Shown: positions 54,241-63,944 of the stretch, in pieces | Layout of the letters: each line of letters begins with the position of its first letter | Position numbering within the stretch: position 1 is the first letter of the stretch | From: Amphirosellinia nigrospora | Lineage: Eukaryota > Ascomycota > Sordariomycetes > Xylariales > Xylariaceae | DNA length: 64,000 bases | Assembly (NCBI GenBank): GCA_004123355.1 | Contig: SCHM01000003.1 | Span: 5,103,058 to 5,167,057 of the forward strand | Direction of reading: 5' to 3' | Translations under genes and position numbers: made by a program | Notes under the pieces: generated by a model | What the model saw: the letters and a program-made list of their open reading frames with translations, nothing else | The model's database searches: none | Told to the model about the DNA's origin: nothing

Positions 54241-54623
54241 TTATTTTATTATAGCTAACAAAAAACTATAATTTTAACTTTTAGCTCGAAGTTATAGTTT
54301 AACTATAAAACAATATTATAACTTTATTTTATATAGCTACTATTAATATAACAAACAAATAATATAAATATAAAATTAATTATAATAATTAAATTATAAT
54401 ATATAAATATATTTCATATTTTAACCTAATTATAAAATAAAAAAAGCTATTACAATTAATAATAAATTAAAATAAAATAACAGGTTTAACTATACATAAA
54501 TTATTCGGAAAAACCGAGCTAATATAACTAGCAACTATAATTTATTTACTATATACTTATTAAAATAAATACGTAAATCCTAAAAACTTAAGTATTTTTG
54601 CCCTTAAATTAAAGGGCCTCTAG

Positions 54624-54907
54624 TATATATTTAAAAAAACAAAGCTTTAATATATATAGTATATTATATATAAAATCTATAAATAAATAAAAATAAAAAA
54701 AAGTTTAAATCTATAGTATAAGCAGCTGCTTAAATACTTATATAGGGCAGCTGTATTTACTGCCAGTGCCTGCTTTCATTTACTGCACTGCATTCACTGC
54801 GAATGGCAGTCACGCATTCACTACAAGTGGCAGTTACTGCAAGTGGAAATTACAGGTGCTGTGGCTAGTGGTGGGGCACAGCCACCAGAGCCTGCAGATC
54901 CATAACT
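54624..54907 (-). repeat. Right LTR of Gypsy IV (5' LTR by coding strand)
   Basis: The first half is mutated, the second half (54,730-54,905) retains normal GC, with CTGCCAGTGCCTGCTTTC and GTGGTGGGGCACAGCCACC. It joins the GGCAGCTG of the family's left section directly to the TTTACTGCCAGTGCC of its right section, so it lacks the about 200 bp middle part found in the LTRs of element III. Confidence 0.85.
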
Positions 54908-57164
54908 TTAATTAAATAATTTCGTTTATAATATTTATTAGCTTATTATTATATTTTATTATAATTATATTTTTATAATAAAACTAAATATAATATATAT
55001 AGTTTTTAAAAACTATTTATATAATATTAATATATTTATTATTAACGTAATAATTTTATATATATTTTAAATATTTATTAGTAATTAATATTATTTTTTA
55101 TAAACGATTATTTTTTATATTAAAGTTATTAAATTTATAAAATCGATTATTAGCTAAGTATTAGTTTTAAAAACTTTAAATTAAGCTTTTTATATTATTT
55201 TTTAATAAGTTTTTATAAAATTATATTTAATATATTTTATAGTTTTAATTTTATTATTTTTCGATAAATAATCGTAATTTTTTTAATATATATTAATAAT
55301 TATTTTAATAGTTTAAGATTTATATATTTTAAATATTAATATTATTTATATATATTAGCTTATAATTAAAAATTTTTATATAAAAGTTTAAAAAGTTTTT
55401 TTAAATATAAAAAATATATTTTTATAAGTATACTAAAAAGTATTTATAATAAAATTATTTATATATTTAAATTAATAAGTATAAAAGCTTTTTTTATTAA
55501 TATTTTAAAAAATCCGAATTAAGTTTATTTTTTTAATAAATATTTTTACAATTAAAAATTTATAACAAAATAAAATTAATAGCTATATTAAAATAAAAAG
55601 CTATATTATAAAGCTTATAAACTATAAATTTTTTTAGTTTTTATGTTTTAATATCGATTTTTTATAGCTATATATTTTAATTATATTATTATTAGCTAAT
55701 ATTATATTTTTAGGTTAATATTTTTAAAGTTTAAAAAACGATTTATTTAGTTAAATATATATATTAAATTTAAAATTTATTATAATATAATTATATAATA
55801 TATAATTTAGCAAGTTTTTATTAATTATAAAAAAGCTTATATATATACTATTAATAGCTATATAAATTAATTTTTATATTAATTTATAAATTAATCTTTA
55901 AATTTAACGCGTTTTTTTTTTTTAGTTTTTAATACGTTTTATTGCTTTTTTAACGTTATTTTTAATAATTATTTATATATAAATAATACGTTTAAAATAA
56001 ATACTAGTTTTAAAGTTTTTAAAATAAAGCTTTAAAAAAATAAACTAATAATTCGTAATTAAATATTTTTATAATAAAATTACGTAGTTTATTATATTAA
56101 AGTTTTTTTTTTTAGCTTTAGTTTATATATTTATTTTAAAGCGCTTTATAAAAATATTTAAAAAATTTTTTTTAAAATTATTATATTAGCTATTTAATTA
56201 GTTTTAAATTATTTAAAAATATATTTTTCGCTTTTAATAAGTTTATTTAAATTAATTTTTATCGGAATAAACTAAATAATTTTTATGTTTTTTTTGCTTA
56301 TTAGTTTTATAAATAATAAAAGCTTTTTTTTTAATAATTTTTATAAATATTTATATTATACTTAATATAAAAACTTTATATTAAAGCTTAATAACTATTG
56401 TTTAATAATTTAAAATATTATTTAAAATTTTATTATTATAAATTTTTTTAATAATATAGCTTAAAATAAATTAATATTATATAAAGCTTTTTTTAAGTTA
56501 ATTATAAGCTTAAATAATTTAATAATATTTAATTTTTTAATATTTGCTTTAATAATTTTATTTAGCTATTTATTAGTTTATTTAGCAAAGTTTTTAATAG
56601 GTTTTTTTGCTATAAAACTAATAAATATTTTATATTTGCTTTAATATTTATATTTAAAAATTTAGCTTATTATTTTACTAAGCTTTTTTAAATTATTATA
56701 CTATTAATTAAAAGTTTAATAAGCTTTTATATAAATTAATTTATAGTTTAAATTTATTATTTTTATATTTATTTAAAAAGCTTAATAATTTTGCTTTAAT
56801 AAATATTATATTATTTTAAAATAATATAATAACGTTATTAAATATTAATATATAAAGTTCGTCCGTTTATTATTAAATTTATTAATATAATAATCGTTAA
56901 ATTAATATTTATAAATATAAAAAATTAAATATATTTAGTACGCTTAGTTTTATAAGCTAAAAAGATCGCGTTTTTTTTAATTATAAGTATTTTTAAAAAT
57001 TTTTTAAAATTATAAACGTTATAAAATCCTATTTTTATAATAAAAAGTTTTCTAATAAATTAAAAATTATAGTAATTAATATAAATATAATAATAATTTT
57101 TCGGTACGTATTTTTATAGCTTTATTTTTTAATAAAATATAAAAATTATAATAAAACTTTTAAT
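54908..57164 (-). pseudogene. Decayed interior of Copia I, 5' section
   Basis: Resumes element I after Gypsy IV. Collinear with 50,235-52,468 of element II throughout, for instance AATTTAACGCGTTTTTTTTT at 55,902 and 51,219. By the minus coding strand this should include gag and the start of pol, but no motif was read. Confidence 0.8.
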
Positions 57165-57363
57165 TATTAAATTTAATAATATATATATTAATTTATTTAT
57201 ATATTGCTATTAAGCTTAATTAAAGCATTTTTAATATAAAGTATTTAATAAAAGTATTAGCTATTAATTAAGCTCCGGCGTACTGCTATATATATTAAAT
57301 AAACAACCTAGTAATTTATTTAGTAATATATAGCTAGATTACTAGTTAGTGCGTAATCTAACA
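57165..57363 (-). repeat. Right LTR of Copia I (5' LTR by coding strand)
   Basis: 199 bp, ends AATCTAACA, followed by the GCTTT duplication (57,364-57,368). Retains CTCCGGCGTACTGC. Confidence 0.9.
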
Positions 57364-57777
57364 GCTTTAAAGGCGTAAAAATCGCTAATTTAAAGCTATT
57401 AACGTAAAAAACGTTGTTTTTAAAGGCTATAAAAGCTTAAAAAGTATAAAAAACGCGTATTCGAGGCTATTAGCGTAAAAAACGCTATTTTAAAGCTAAT
57501 AACGCAAAAAACGTTATTTTTAAGGTTTATAAAGGCTTTAAAGGCGTAAAAATCGTTAATTTAAGGCTATTAGCACAAAAAACGCGTATTTAAAGGCTAT
57601 AAAAGCTTCGAAAGCATAAAAATCGCTATTTTAAGGCTAATAACGTAAAAAACGCTATTTTAAAGCTAATAATACTAAAAACGCTATTTTCGAGGTTTAC
57701 AAAAGCTTTAAATATAAAAAAATCGCTATTTCTAGTAAAAAATCGTATTTTTAAATAATTAAATGCTAATTATAGTA
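57364..57777 (+). repeat. GCTTTAAGGGCGTAAAAA minisatellite, right part
   Basis: The continuation of the array at 33,481-33,833, same modules (GCGTAAAAATCGCTAATT, AAGCTATTAACGTAAAAAAC). The two parts were contiguous before Copia I inserted. It decays into AT-rich non-repetitive sequence by about 57,730 and ends at the composition border. Confidence 0.87.
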
Positions 57778-57780
57778 GTT

Positions 57781-58432
57781 TATAGGTAAAAAAATGCTAT
57801 TGTCGACGTGTTTCCTAAAAACGGGGGGAACTTGTGTGTGAAGGATGGGTGGGGCGCGACATTTCGATTCGAAACTAGTGTACGAAGCACATTAGCTAGG
57901 TAACTGATGGCGCCAAAGCCAGGGTCCTTGCAAGATCCGGCCTTAAGTCCGCTGGACGGTAGACCTAAGTATGCGTATATGATAGTTTCACGGGTTGGCG
58001 ATAAGGTCATATACTATGTAGACAGCTGGCGCGCCCTTTGTGTGACATTGGCTATATGGGCCCTGCGGGGTGTGTCGTACTTATTGAGTTTTTGGATACC
58101 CTAGCACGGCATTTTTAGCACTATAGGCGGGGAAATCAGGCCAGCTACGTTCTGGGACTCAAGCTACCCAGGAGCTCGGGAATTTCAACGACTACGGGCT
58201 TGGCTTACGGTTATGGCTGCATCTGTTGAAATAATGGATTTTTGTTCTTGATTTAATAACTACCTATTAAAAGAGTGTAGCTGGTATATGATATATGATC
58301 TTGATCCCATATCCGTAACAATGCACTGCTCAATCTCGGAGGCCAAGTTCTTACAAGTCCCAACACCAGCAACGCCCGGTCTAAACCAATCGATTAATCT
58401 TATTGTTACACTGAGCCAATGACTTTGTTTGA
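57781..58432. other. Normal-composition intergenic DNA next to the AT-rich block
   Basis: Base composition changes abruptly here from AT-rich to ordinary. Two overlapping open frames of 65-76 codons on opposite strands (57,780-58,104) have no recognisable features and look like chance. No repeat or RNA gene seen. Confidence 0.6.
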
Positions 58433-59313
58433 TCACATTCGATAGGCCTTATACGACTGGTTCGCATCCGGGCGGTGATACTCCGACAAGCCCTTGTTCC
58501 AGCGAACCAATTTGTCAGTCGAGGTGTAGCCCTCGGGCCTGCCGGTCTCGAACATCTCGTCCAGCTTGTTGGTATCCTCGTCGGCACCATGCCTCCTCTT
58601 CCTCCAAATTCTATGAAGGACAAAAAGAGTAGAGACGATCAGTACTGCACCGCCTACGCCTCCGGCTATGCCAGCTATGGCAGCGGTAGACAGACCGCCA
58701 CCACTATGGTTGCCCGAGTTCTGGTTCTGAGTAATCAGGTTCCCGTTTCCGTCCGTGACGGCTGCGGCCGTCGTTCCGGCTGGAAGCGGAGTCGACACAG
58801 GAGTTGATGTCGTTGTTTCAGGTGCAGGTGCAGGAATGAGCGATGATGTGCTAACTGCTGAAGTGACTGAACTAATTAAACTTGAAGTCGAACTCGATAG
58901 TCCCAAGCTAGTAGCGATACTCTCAGTGAGAGAGCTTGATGAAGAGCTTGATGAGAGAATGGATGTAACAAGTGTGGTTTGAGATGTCGATTGACCTCCT
59001 ACTACGAAGGTTGTGCTTGGTGAGGGCGTTGCGGATGTTTCAGGAGCTTGACTACTTGATGTGCGCTCTGTCGAACTTGTGGTTTCCGGTGCCGCATCAG
59101 GAGGCCGCGTCGAAGAAGACTCGGCGACACTTGTTGTCTTGGCCGTGCTCGTGGTGACATCTGAAGCTGATGTCGAAGTAGCATCTGCGCTTTTAGTCTC
59201 TGTCGGTAGAGAAGAGTTGGGTGCTGTTGTTGTCGGCTCGTCTTTCCGCCGCCGAGACCCAAGCCCGCAGTCAACCCCAAAGTATCCCCGAGGTCGTTCA
59301 GAAGGCCCGCCAT
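58433..59313 (-). CDS. Ser/Thr-rich single-pass membrane protein, apparent frame break near N-terminus
   Basis: The minus-strand frame ending at 58,433 is open from 59,314 (about 293 codons). It encodes a long Ser/Thr/Pro-rich stretch, an eight-Ser run, then a hydrophobic segment A-I-A-G-I-A-G-G-V-G-G-A-V-L-I-V-S-T-L-F followed by basic H-R-I-W-R-K-R-R-H (stop-transfer), and a 50-residue hydrophilic tail ending K-A-Y-R-M. This layout is like fungal Mid2/Wsc-type surface sensors: glycosylated outside, short cytoplasmic tail. No WSC or other cysteine domain is seen. No good ATG lies in that frame upstream. An ATG at 59,313 opens a Gly/Leu-rich start (M-A-G-L-L-N-D-L) one frame off, and the frames would join at the GGCGGCGG run near 59,248. 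Either a one-base indel or an unseen upstream exon (a T-rich tract ending GTTAG precedes the ATG) explains this. The function is not known. Confidence 0.6.
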
Positions 59314-59317
59314 CTTA

Positions 59318-60370
59318 GACTAACAAAAAAAAAAATATAAGAGAACACCAGGTTCAACGAAGAGAAGGGATTGAATGAGAAATTTAGTGGATTATTTAGA
59401 CTATTCCATTTGGAGTTTTGAGGAATATGTTCCAATTCTCCAAAGTGTGCCAGGCGGCTGTATTTAGGTCGACGTCAAGCGTTGGTGGTACCAAAAACAA
59501 ACCGGACCTTGATCTTCAGGGGGCAGAAGGGTTTTAAAAGGACTGGCTAGCATCTTCCCACTGAGGCCATGGACCGAGTTTGAGGGATGGGGCAAGTTTC
59601 GTGTCCCTACCTCAAACCAGCTTGGCCTGTGTCTCTTGGCCGGCGAGGGTTGTGATCCGCTATGATCCGCACATAAGACGCAAGCGCCGCCGTCATGGCG
59701 CACAACTAATTCGGGTGATCAAACCAGTCTCTATTTCCGGATTCATCGAGACTGGTGCTTCGCGGTCCACGAGCTGCCGCTGTCCGATGGAAACAAGCTC
59801 CTAGGTGAAACAGTGCCCCTGCAGATCGGTCCTCGTTTGAGATGTCTGACGGCTAGCTCCTCCTCGGGCTGCGATAAGTGCATACCAAGACCGACCAGGT
59901 GTAGGTTACCTACTAAGGAACGGAATAGGCCGTTTTCGGCTAATCGCTCATAAACATGTTTCATTTGCTAAGCGTGGAATTTCAACAATGTGTTGACGCG
60001 AGACACCCGGCAAGATCAGCTACCCACGCCTACCAAAACAGTACCTTAAATCCGATAGTTACATAATTCTTGAGATCGCACGACGAGTTACCGTCCCTCG
60101 TACCATTAGTGTACAGCTTCAGAGCCAAAACGAACCAAGAGTGTTCTGGCACTCAGCAACCTCCCGGGCCGTTATTTGTCCTCTAATTTCTCCCCACGAG
60201 ACACAGTAATCTTGTTTGCAGCGCTCCCAACTCTGCACTACACTTCATTGTAGTAACAGAAGCACAATCAGATGCCACGACGACCCGAGGTGGGCCCGTA
60301 CCTTTTGACCATTCAGTAGTCTCTGAACCATGTAGGAAAATGCACAGGCGCGAACAAGCTGGCCAATGAT
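59318..60370. other. Intergenic DNA, no supported gene
   Basis: Ordinary composition. Short open frames on both strands (for example 59,464-59,703 minus, 59,743-59,964 minus) lack recognisable domains and were not accepted. It could hold an upstream exon or promoter of the 58,433 gene (minus strand), since a T-rich tract followed by GTTAG lies at about 59,318-59,335. Confidence 0.5.
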
Positions 60371-61067
60371 TTACACTTCAATACCACATAGTCTCGTGAA
60401 CTCCTCGGCCGATGTGTCAAAGTCCATTACTGCTGCCTCTCTGGCAGCATCTTTCGTTTCTCGCACCAGAGCAGATGCTTGTTTGATGCCACTACCAGAT
60501 GGGATCAGCCAAAAAGACACCTCGGTTCCCAATCGGGCCAGTCTGTCAATGATGCCGTGTAGTTCTTCCCACAGATCCCGATTAGCAACCTGTCTCGCCT
60601 TGCGGGTCTTCCACCGCCGCTTAGCCCAGGACGCTAGCCATCTTGTCGCTCCGAAGACGACGTACTCGAGATCTGTGGCAACAACGATCCGATTCCAGCC
60701 CTCTTCTTGCCATTCTCGAACTCGAGCGCTGCAATCACAGCCCGGAGCTTGACGCGATTGCTGCTGGCGACGTGATACTCGCCCCCGGGCCTGTTTGCTC
60801 CAGTGGGAATCCAACCGTGCCGCCTTCAAGCTGATCTATGGCAGAGAAAGGGAAAGTGGTGGTTGTACCCAACCTTCCCGCGCCCTTGTAGGCGAAGCTA
60901 CAGCCGCCCATTGATGGCTGTGAAATGCTACCGTTGTTGATACAGCTACCGTCAACCACAAGGAGGATCTCACGGCTATCGTAGCGATTCACGAAGCGAG
61001 GTTGAGATGTACGAGTAAATACAGTCTGCAAGGGAAAATGTTCCTCTGGGGTTGCGTCTGGGCTCAT
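60371..61067 (-). pseudogene. RNase H-like gene, broken by two frame changes
   Basis: RNase H-fold proteins cleave RNA in RNA-DNA hybrids, using a D-E-D-D set of metal-binding residues. Reading from a Met at 61,067 (M-S-P-D-A-T), the first frame gives I-L-L-V-V-D-G-S-C-I-N-N-G (first Asp) and G-G-C-S-F-A-Y-K-G. Around 60,759-60,725 the family's T-S-N-R-x-E-L-R-A-V-I-A-A-L helix is present only in a different frame as N-R-V-K-L-R-A-V-I-A-A-L, so the catalytic Glu is Lys (GAG to AAG). The third frame continues R-E-W-Q-E-E-G-W-N-R-I-V-V-A-T-D-L-E-Y-V-V (second Asp) to the stop at 60,371, including W-K-T-R and N-R-D-L-W-E. Two frame changes plus a lost catalytic residue indicate a pseudogene. An open frame extends upstream to 61,217 but looks less protein-like. 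It does not look like retroelement RNase H, since no RT is adjacent. Confidence 0.82.
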
Positions 61068-62811
61068 TGGTATGAAGATGGTGGCCGTGCTGACTCGGGA
61101 CCGGCGAGTCAGCCGTCTTCGGACTCTTCTAGGCTGTCGTGATTCTGGTAGAAGACCGATGGTACCGGATTGTGAGTGCATGGGGCACCCCGCACCATTT
61201 TCAGCCACGAGTAACATGATCGATCTCCCCTAAGCAGTCGCGGCGGAAAGCTTTACTGAGTGATCGGACAAGAAGGGTATAGCATGAAGCTGAGGAGTGA
61301 ATAACTCTCCGATACAACTTAGGAAATGTAGGTTCTTCAAGTGGTACGGCTGACGGTGAGGTCCGTTTGCTGGTCCGTGTGTTGGGGGATACCCGGCTGC
61401 ACGTATGGTTTTGAGTTTGACCTGCCTCTTGTTCACTGTCTTAGGCAGCACTTAGATACTACCCAGTATGTCGTCACGTCGACGTCGCCCAGTCACAAGA
61501 ATCGTTCAACAGAGCCTGAAAAGGAGGGAAGACGAGCAGGATCCTAGCGCCTAAAGGAAATTTGAAGGCTTATGGATTGAATATCCAGAGCTACTTTCAG
61601 AGCATGCGGCACCAACGATTATATGACGTAGGAGCAGTGTAACTAAGGTAGATCAGGACAAAAGATGAGCCGATGAGATTAGGTCCGATGTTCATGACTG
61701 TTGCTGTAGAACAGATTTTTCATGAGGAACTGGCGTTTGACGACAGGACCTCATCTTCCCTCGGTGTCAGGGTCTGCCAGGGGGTACTAAGTTCATAGGT
61801 AAATTGCCATTCAGGGATCTAGGCTGGAATACCATGTAACAGAGCAGCTGCGTCCTCGAATTAGTTAGCTCTAATGATAGGTTTATACATAGCGGCACGT
61901 CAGAGCCCAAATAAGCTAGTGTGACAGTTGTGGGTGTATTATTACATGGATCCTGGCTGGGTGCGCAATACAGTGCCACACAGGGACCCACACGGAGTTC
62001 GCTAGATACTACCTTACGAAGCTGAGGCAGTCGTACGAGGTTATCGTGAGTCTCAGAAGCAGATACCGAGCTGAACTTGAACACCGAGACACTCGCTTCT
62101 CCGGCTACACAGGTGTCTAGATAGGTTGGCGGAGGTTCTCGAAGGAGAGGAGAATTCTGAACATACAAAGGGCTCGAATCCTCCTTTCGAGGGAAAAGGG
62201 AACTTAGATCTATATGGCCTCTTTGGCACCACAGTTGCTTATTATTCAATTTGAACCTATTCCAAGCCCTCAATCAGAGCCCTTGTGACACTTATCCACG
62301 TAAATACCTAGGTACTCTTGTAGACAGTTAGCTACGATGTCGACCACCAACACTTCCACAACTCAATTTACAGACCAGGAATAGAGGCATCTAGCTATGA
62401 GCAGCTAGTGATTCAGGAAGTTTAAACGGCGACAAACCTAAGAAGGGCGTGTAGTATGTTGATGGTTCTCGACATAGACCACAATGATTGGCATCTGCAG
62501 AGAAGGCCTGCAATCAGAGTCCGGTAGAAATAGGGGTTAGACTGTAGGCTGAAGCACAAGTGGTTGTGAATTGTTCACACGAATCGTTCATATTGCGCGA
62601 CCTGCAGCCAACTTCATACAACCAGTACACTGTCAAAGGAGGCGAGACAAGCAAATTCTATTTGGAGAGGTTTAGATCTTATGCCATGCAATTTGGAGTT
62701 CACTCTGAAACCCTTCGAAAGCCATGACGGGATCGGGAGTCTTGATATAATAGAAGATTATGGTGACGATGAATTTCTTTCAAATCTCTTAACATAAATC
62801 CACATTGCAGT
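61068..62811. other. Intergenic DNA, no supported gene
   Basis: About 1.7 kb of normal composition. Open frames at 61,230-61,451 and 61,767-62,273 (both minus) show no signal peptide, membrane segment or known motif and have the irregular composition of non-coding DNA. Part of it downstream of 62,812 (lower coordinates) would be the 3' untranslated region of the esterase gene. Confidence 0.5.
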
Positions 62812-63944
62812 TTATATATTGGGACCGGCGGTCAACAGATCCGCAACTTCCTTTGCGACGACCTCGTGAATCGCAGAAGTTGGGTGCAAGTTGTTGAGCC
62901 AGAAGTATTGGTTGACCGGAACACCACAGCTGGCATCGAGAGTATCTTGTGCAGGAGTTCCACTACGCTTGTCAGCTATCATACGATAAAGGATATTCAC
63001 AACTTTAAATATGGTAGTCGACTTACTTCTGATACGCTGCGCAGAAATCAGTAGTATTCTTCAGTCCAGAAGTCTCGGGGTGAGAAGTTGGGTCATCGAT
63101 GACCTCCCCGAAGCTCTTGTTTGAGTCATAGACCCAGACACTAGTATCGCCCTTGGCCTTCAGAGTAGTGGCGAAATCAACCACCTTCTGGTTCCATGCC
63201 GCCACGTCTGCCTTGGAAAGCGATACCGCGGAGTCGCCTTGAGGTATGATCAAGGGCGTCCTATCGAGAGGTGGCACGTTAATGAAAACATAGTTTCGGC
63301 CGCCGGCATCGTAGATTTGGTCTACAAGGCCCGAAATAACGTCGAAGATCTTGGCGTTGAGGGCGTCAGTTGAGTCGGCGCCATTCCAATAGCTATTTCC
63401 GATGTCGTTGATTCCGATCCAGACCGCAAAGATCGAATCATCCCCAGTCCAGCTCGTTTTAGGCGAGCTACCGGTGTATCCTGGAATAAACTCCGACTGG
63501 ACCTGATCCTTCAGTGATTTCACGGTTGGTTCATATGGAGTGACCAGGGCGGCTACAGAAACACTAAGGGTCAGTCTTGTTCTGAACTTAACAATATGCC
63601 CTGGTTATGTAGTCTCGCTGCTAAATTTGTATGCACTCACAATCCACCGTCGCGCCTCCATAGGCCAGGTTATAGGTCAGTAAAGCCGAGGCGTTATACT
63701 TGTATGTGAGGTAACTAATAAGAGGTTAGCGATCCTTACTCAAAATAAAGGCTAGAGCTACTCCAGGACACGGAGCATTGGCAAGTATGACGGGGCTTGC
63801 ACTAGTATAGGTAAGGGCATAGCAAAGGTAAATTCTAAAGGACTAACCCGACCCAGTTTGGCCCGTTTGATGATGTCCACCCGGGATACGGTGGGTTCCC
63901 GAAAGGGTTTGCCGCGGATGGTTGAACCTGGGTATAATCGAAGC
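62812..63944 (-). CDS. GDSL/SGNH-family esterase, 5' partial, four exons visible
   Basis: A fungal acylhydrolase of the GDSL/SGNH class (carbohydrate esterase 16-like), expected to be secreted and to cut ester bonds on plant polysaccharides or lipids. Exons on the minus strand: 63,944-63,848, 63,714-63,641, 63,552-63,027, 62,962-62,812; they join in frame to about 281 residues. Introns begin GTTAGT, GTGAGT and GTAAGT, end in AG, and have branch-like GCTAACC, CTGACC and GCTGAC. Order of motifs: [22 protein letters not shown] (block II Gly), [10 protein letters not shown] (block III G-x-N-D), [10 protein letters not shown], and [10 protein letters not shown] (block V His). The catalytic Ser of G-D-S and the signal peptide should be in an exon beyond 64,000, since an AG acceptor precedes 63,944. 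The position three before the His is Asn, not the usual Asp. No stops or frame breaks are present, so the gene looks intact. Confidence 0.9.

Larger units (their letters stand above)
44966..54620 (-). mobile_element. Element B, inverted copy, split by Copia II
   Basis: The 3' end of element B in reverse orientation is at 44,966-45,080 (TGCTTAAGTTTTATAAAAG, matching the complement of the end of copies 1 and 2). Its 5' end is at about 54,590-54,620 (TTTTTGCCCTTAAATTAAAG). Copia II sits between, at 45,444-52,669. Without Copia II the copy is about 2.4 kb, longer and more divergent than copies 1 and 2. It abuts the right LTR of Gypsy IV, whose first few bases are not recognisable. Confidence 0.65.
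38643..54907 (-). mobile_element. Ty3/Gypsy element IV, nested in Copia I
   Basis: Left end reads AATTATACTTTATATATTCG, the mutated form of the AGTTACGCTTCACATATTCG that opens element III; right end is GATCCATAACT. The 5 bp TTAAT lies directly outside both ends (38,638-38,642 and 54,908-54,912). It is therefore in the same terminal-repeat family as III (AGTTACG...CGTAACT), with shorter about 280-300 bp LTRs that lack the middle section. Gypsy pol is on the minus strand. It is enlarged by an inverted element B copy and by Copia II. Confidence 0.87.
33834..57363 (-). mobile_element. Ty1/Copia element I, split by nested insertions
   Basis: LTRs at 33,834-34,031 and 57,165-57,363 begin TATTAAATTT (from TGTTAGATT) and end AATTTAATA or AATCTAACA. 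The 5 bp GCTTT occurs exactly on both outer sides. The interior is homologous to element II but is interrupted from 38,643 to 54,907 by element IV; removing that restores collinearity with element II at its position about 50,230. Copia pol is on the minus strand (see 36,600-36,900). So the native element is about 7.3 kb. Confidence 0.9.
1..57780. other. AT-rich RIP-degraded transposon block
   Basis: This stretch is almost entirely A and T, with stop codons in every frame and no plausible intact gene. Repeat pairs inside it differ almost only by C-to-T and G-to-A changes, the signature of repeat-induced point mutation, a premeiotic defence of Pezizomycotina against duplicated DNA. Recognisable pol motifs survive with Asp read as Asn, Gly as Ser or Asn, Cys as Tyr, and Gln or Arg as stop. 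Small islands keep normal GC content (about 5,985-6,180, 16,730-16,935, 24,080-24,285, 31,844-32,363 and 54,730-54,905), and most of these belong to repeat ends. The block ends abruptly near 57,780. Confidence 0.93.

Noticed and set aside
57780-58104. Short frames on both strands just right of the border
   Set aside because: Opposite-strand overlap, no motif, no typical start context; probably chance in non-coding DNA.
61767-62273. 168-codon minus-strand frame
   Set aside because: No signal peptide, membrane segment, or recognised motif, and composition unlike the neighbouring real exons; could not be supported as a gene.
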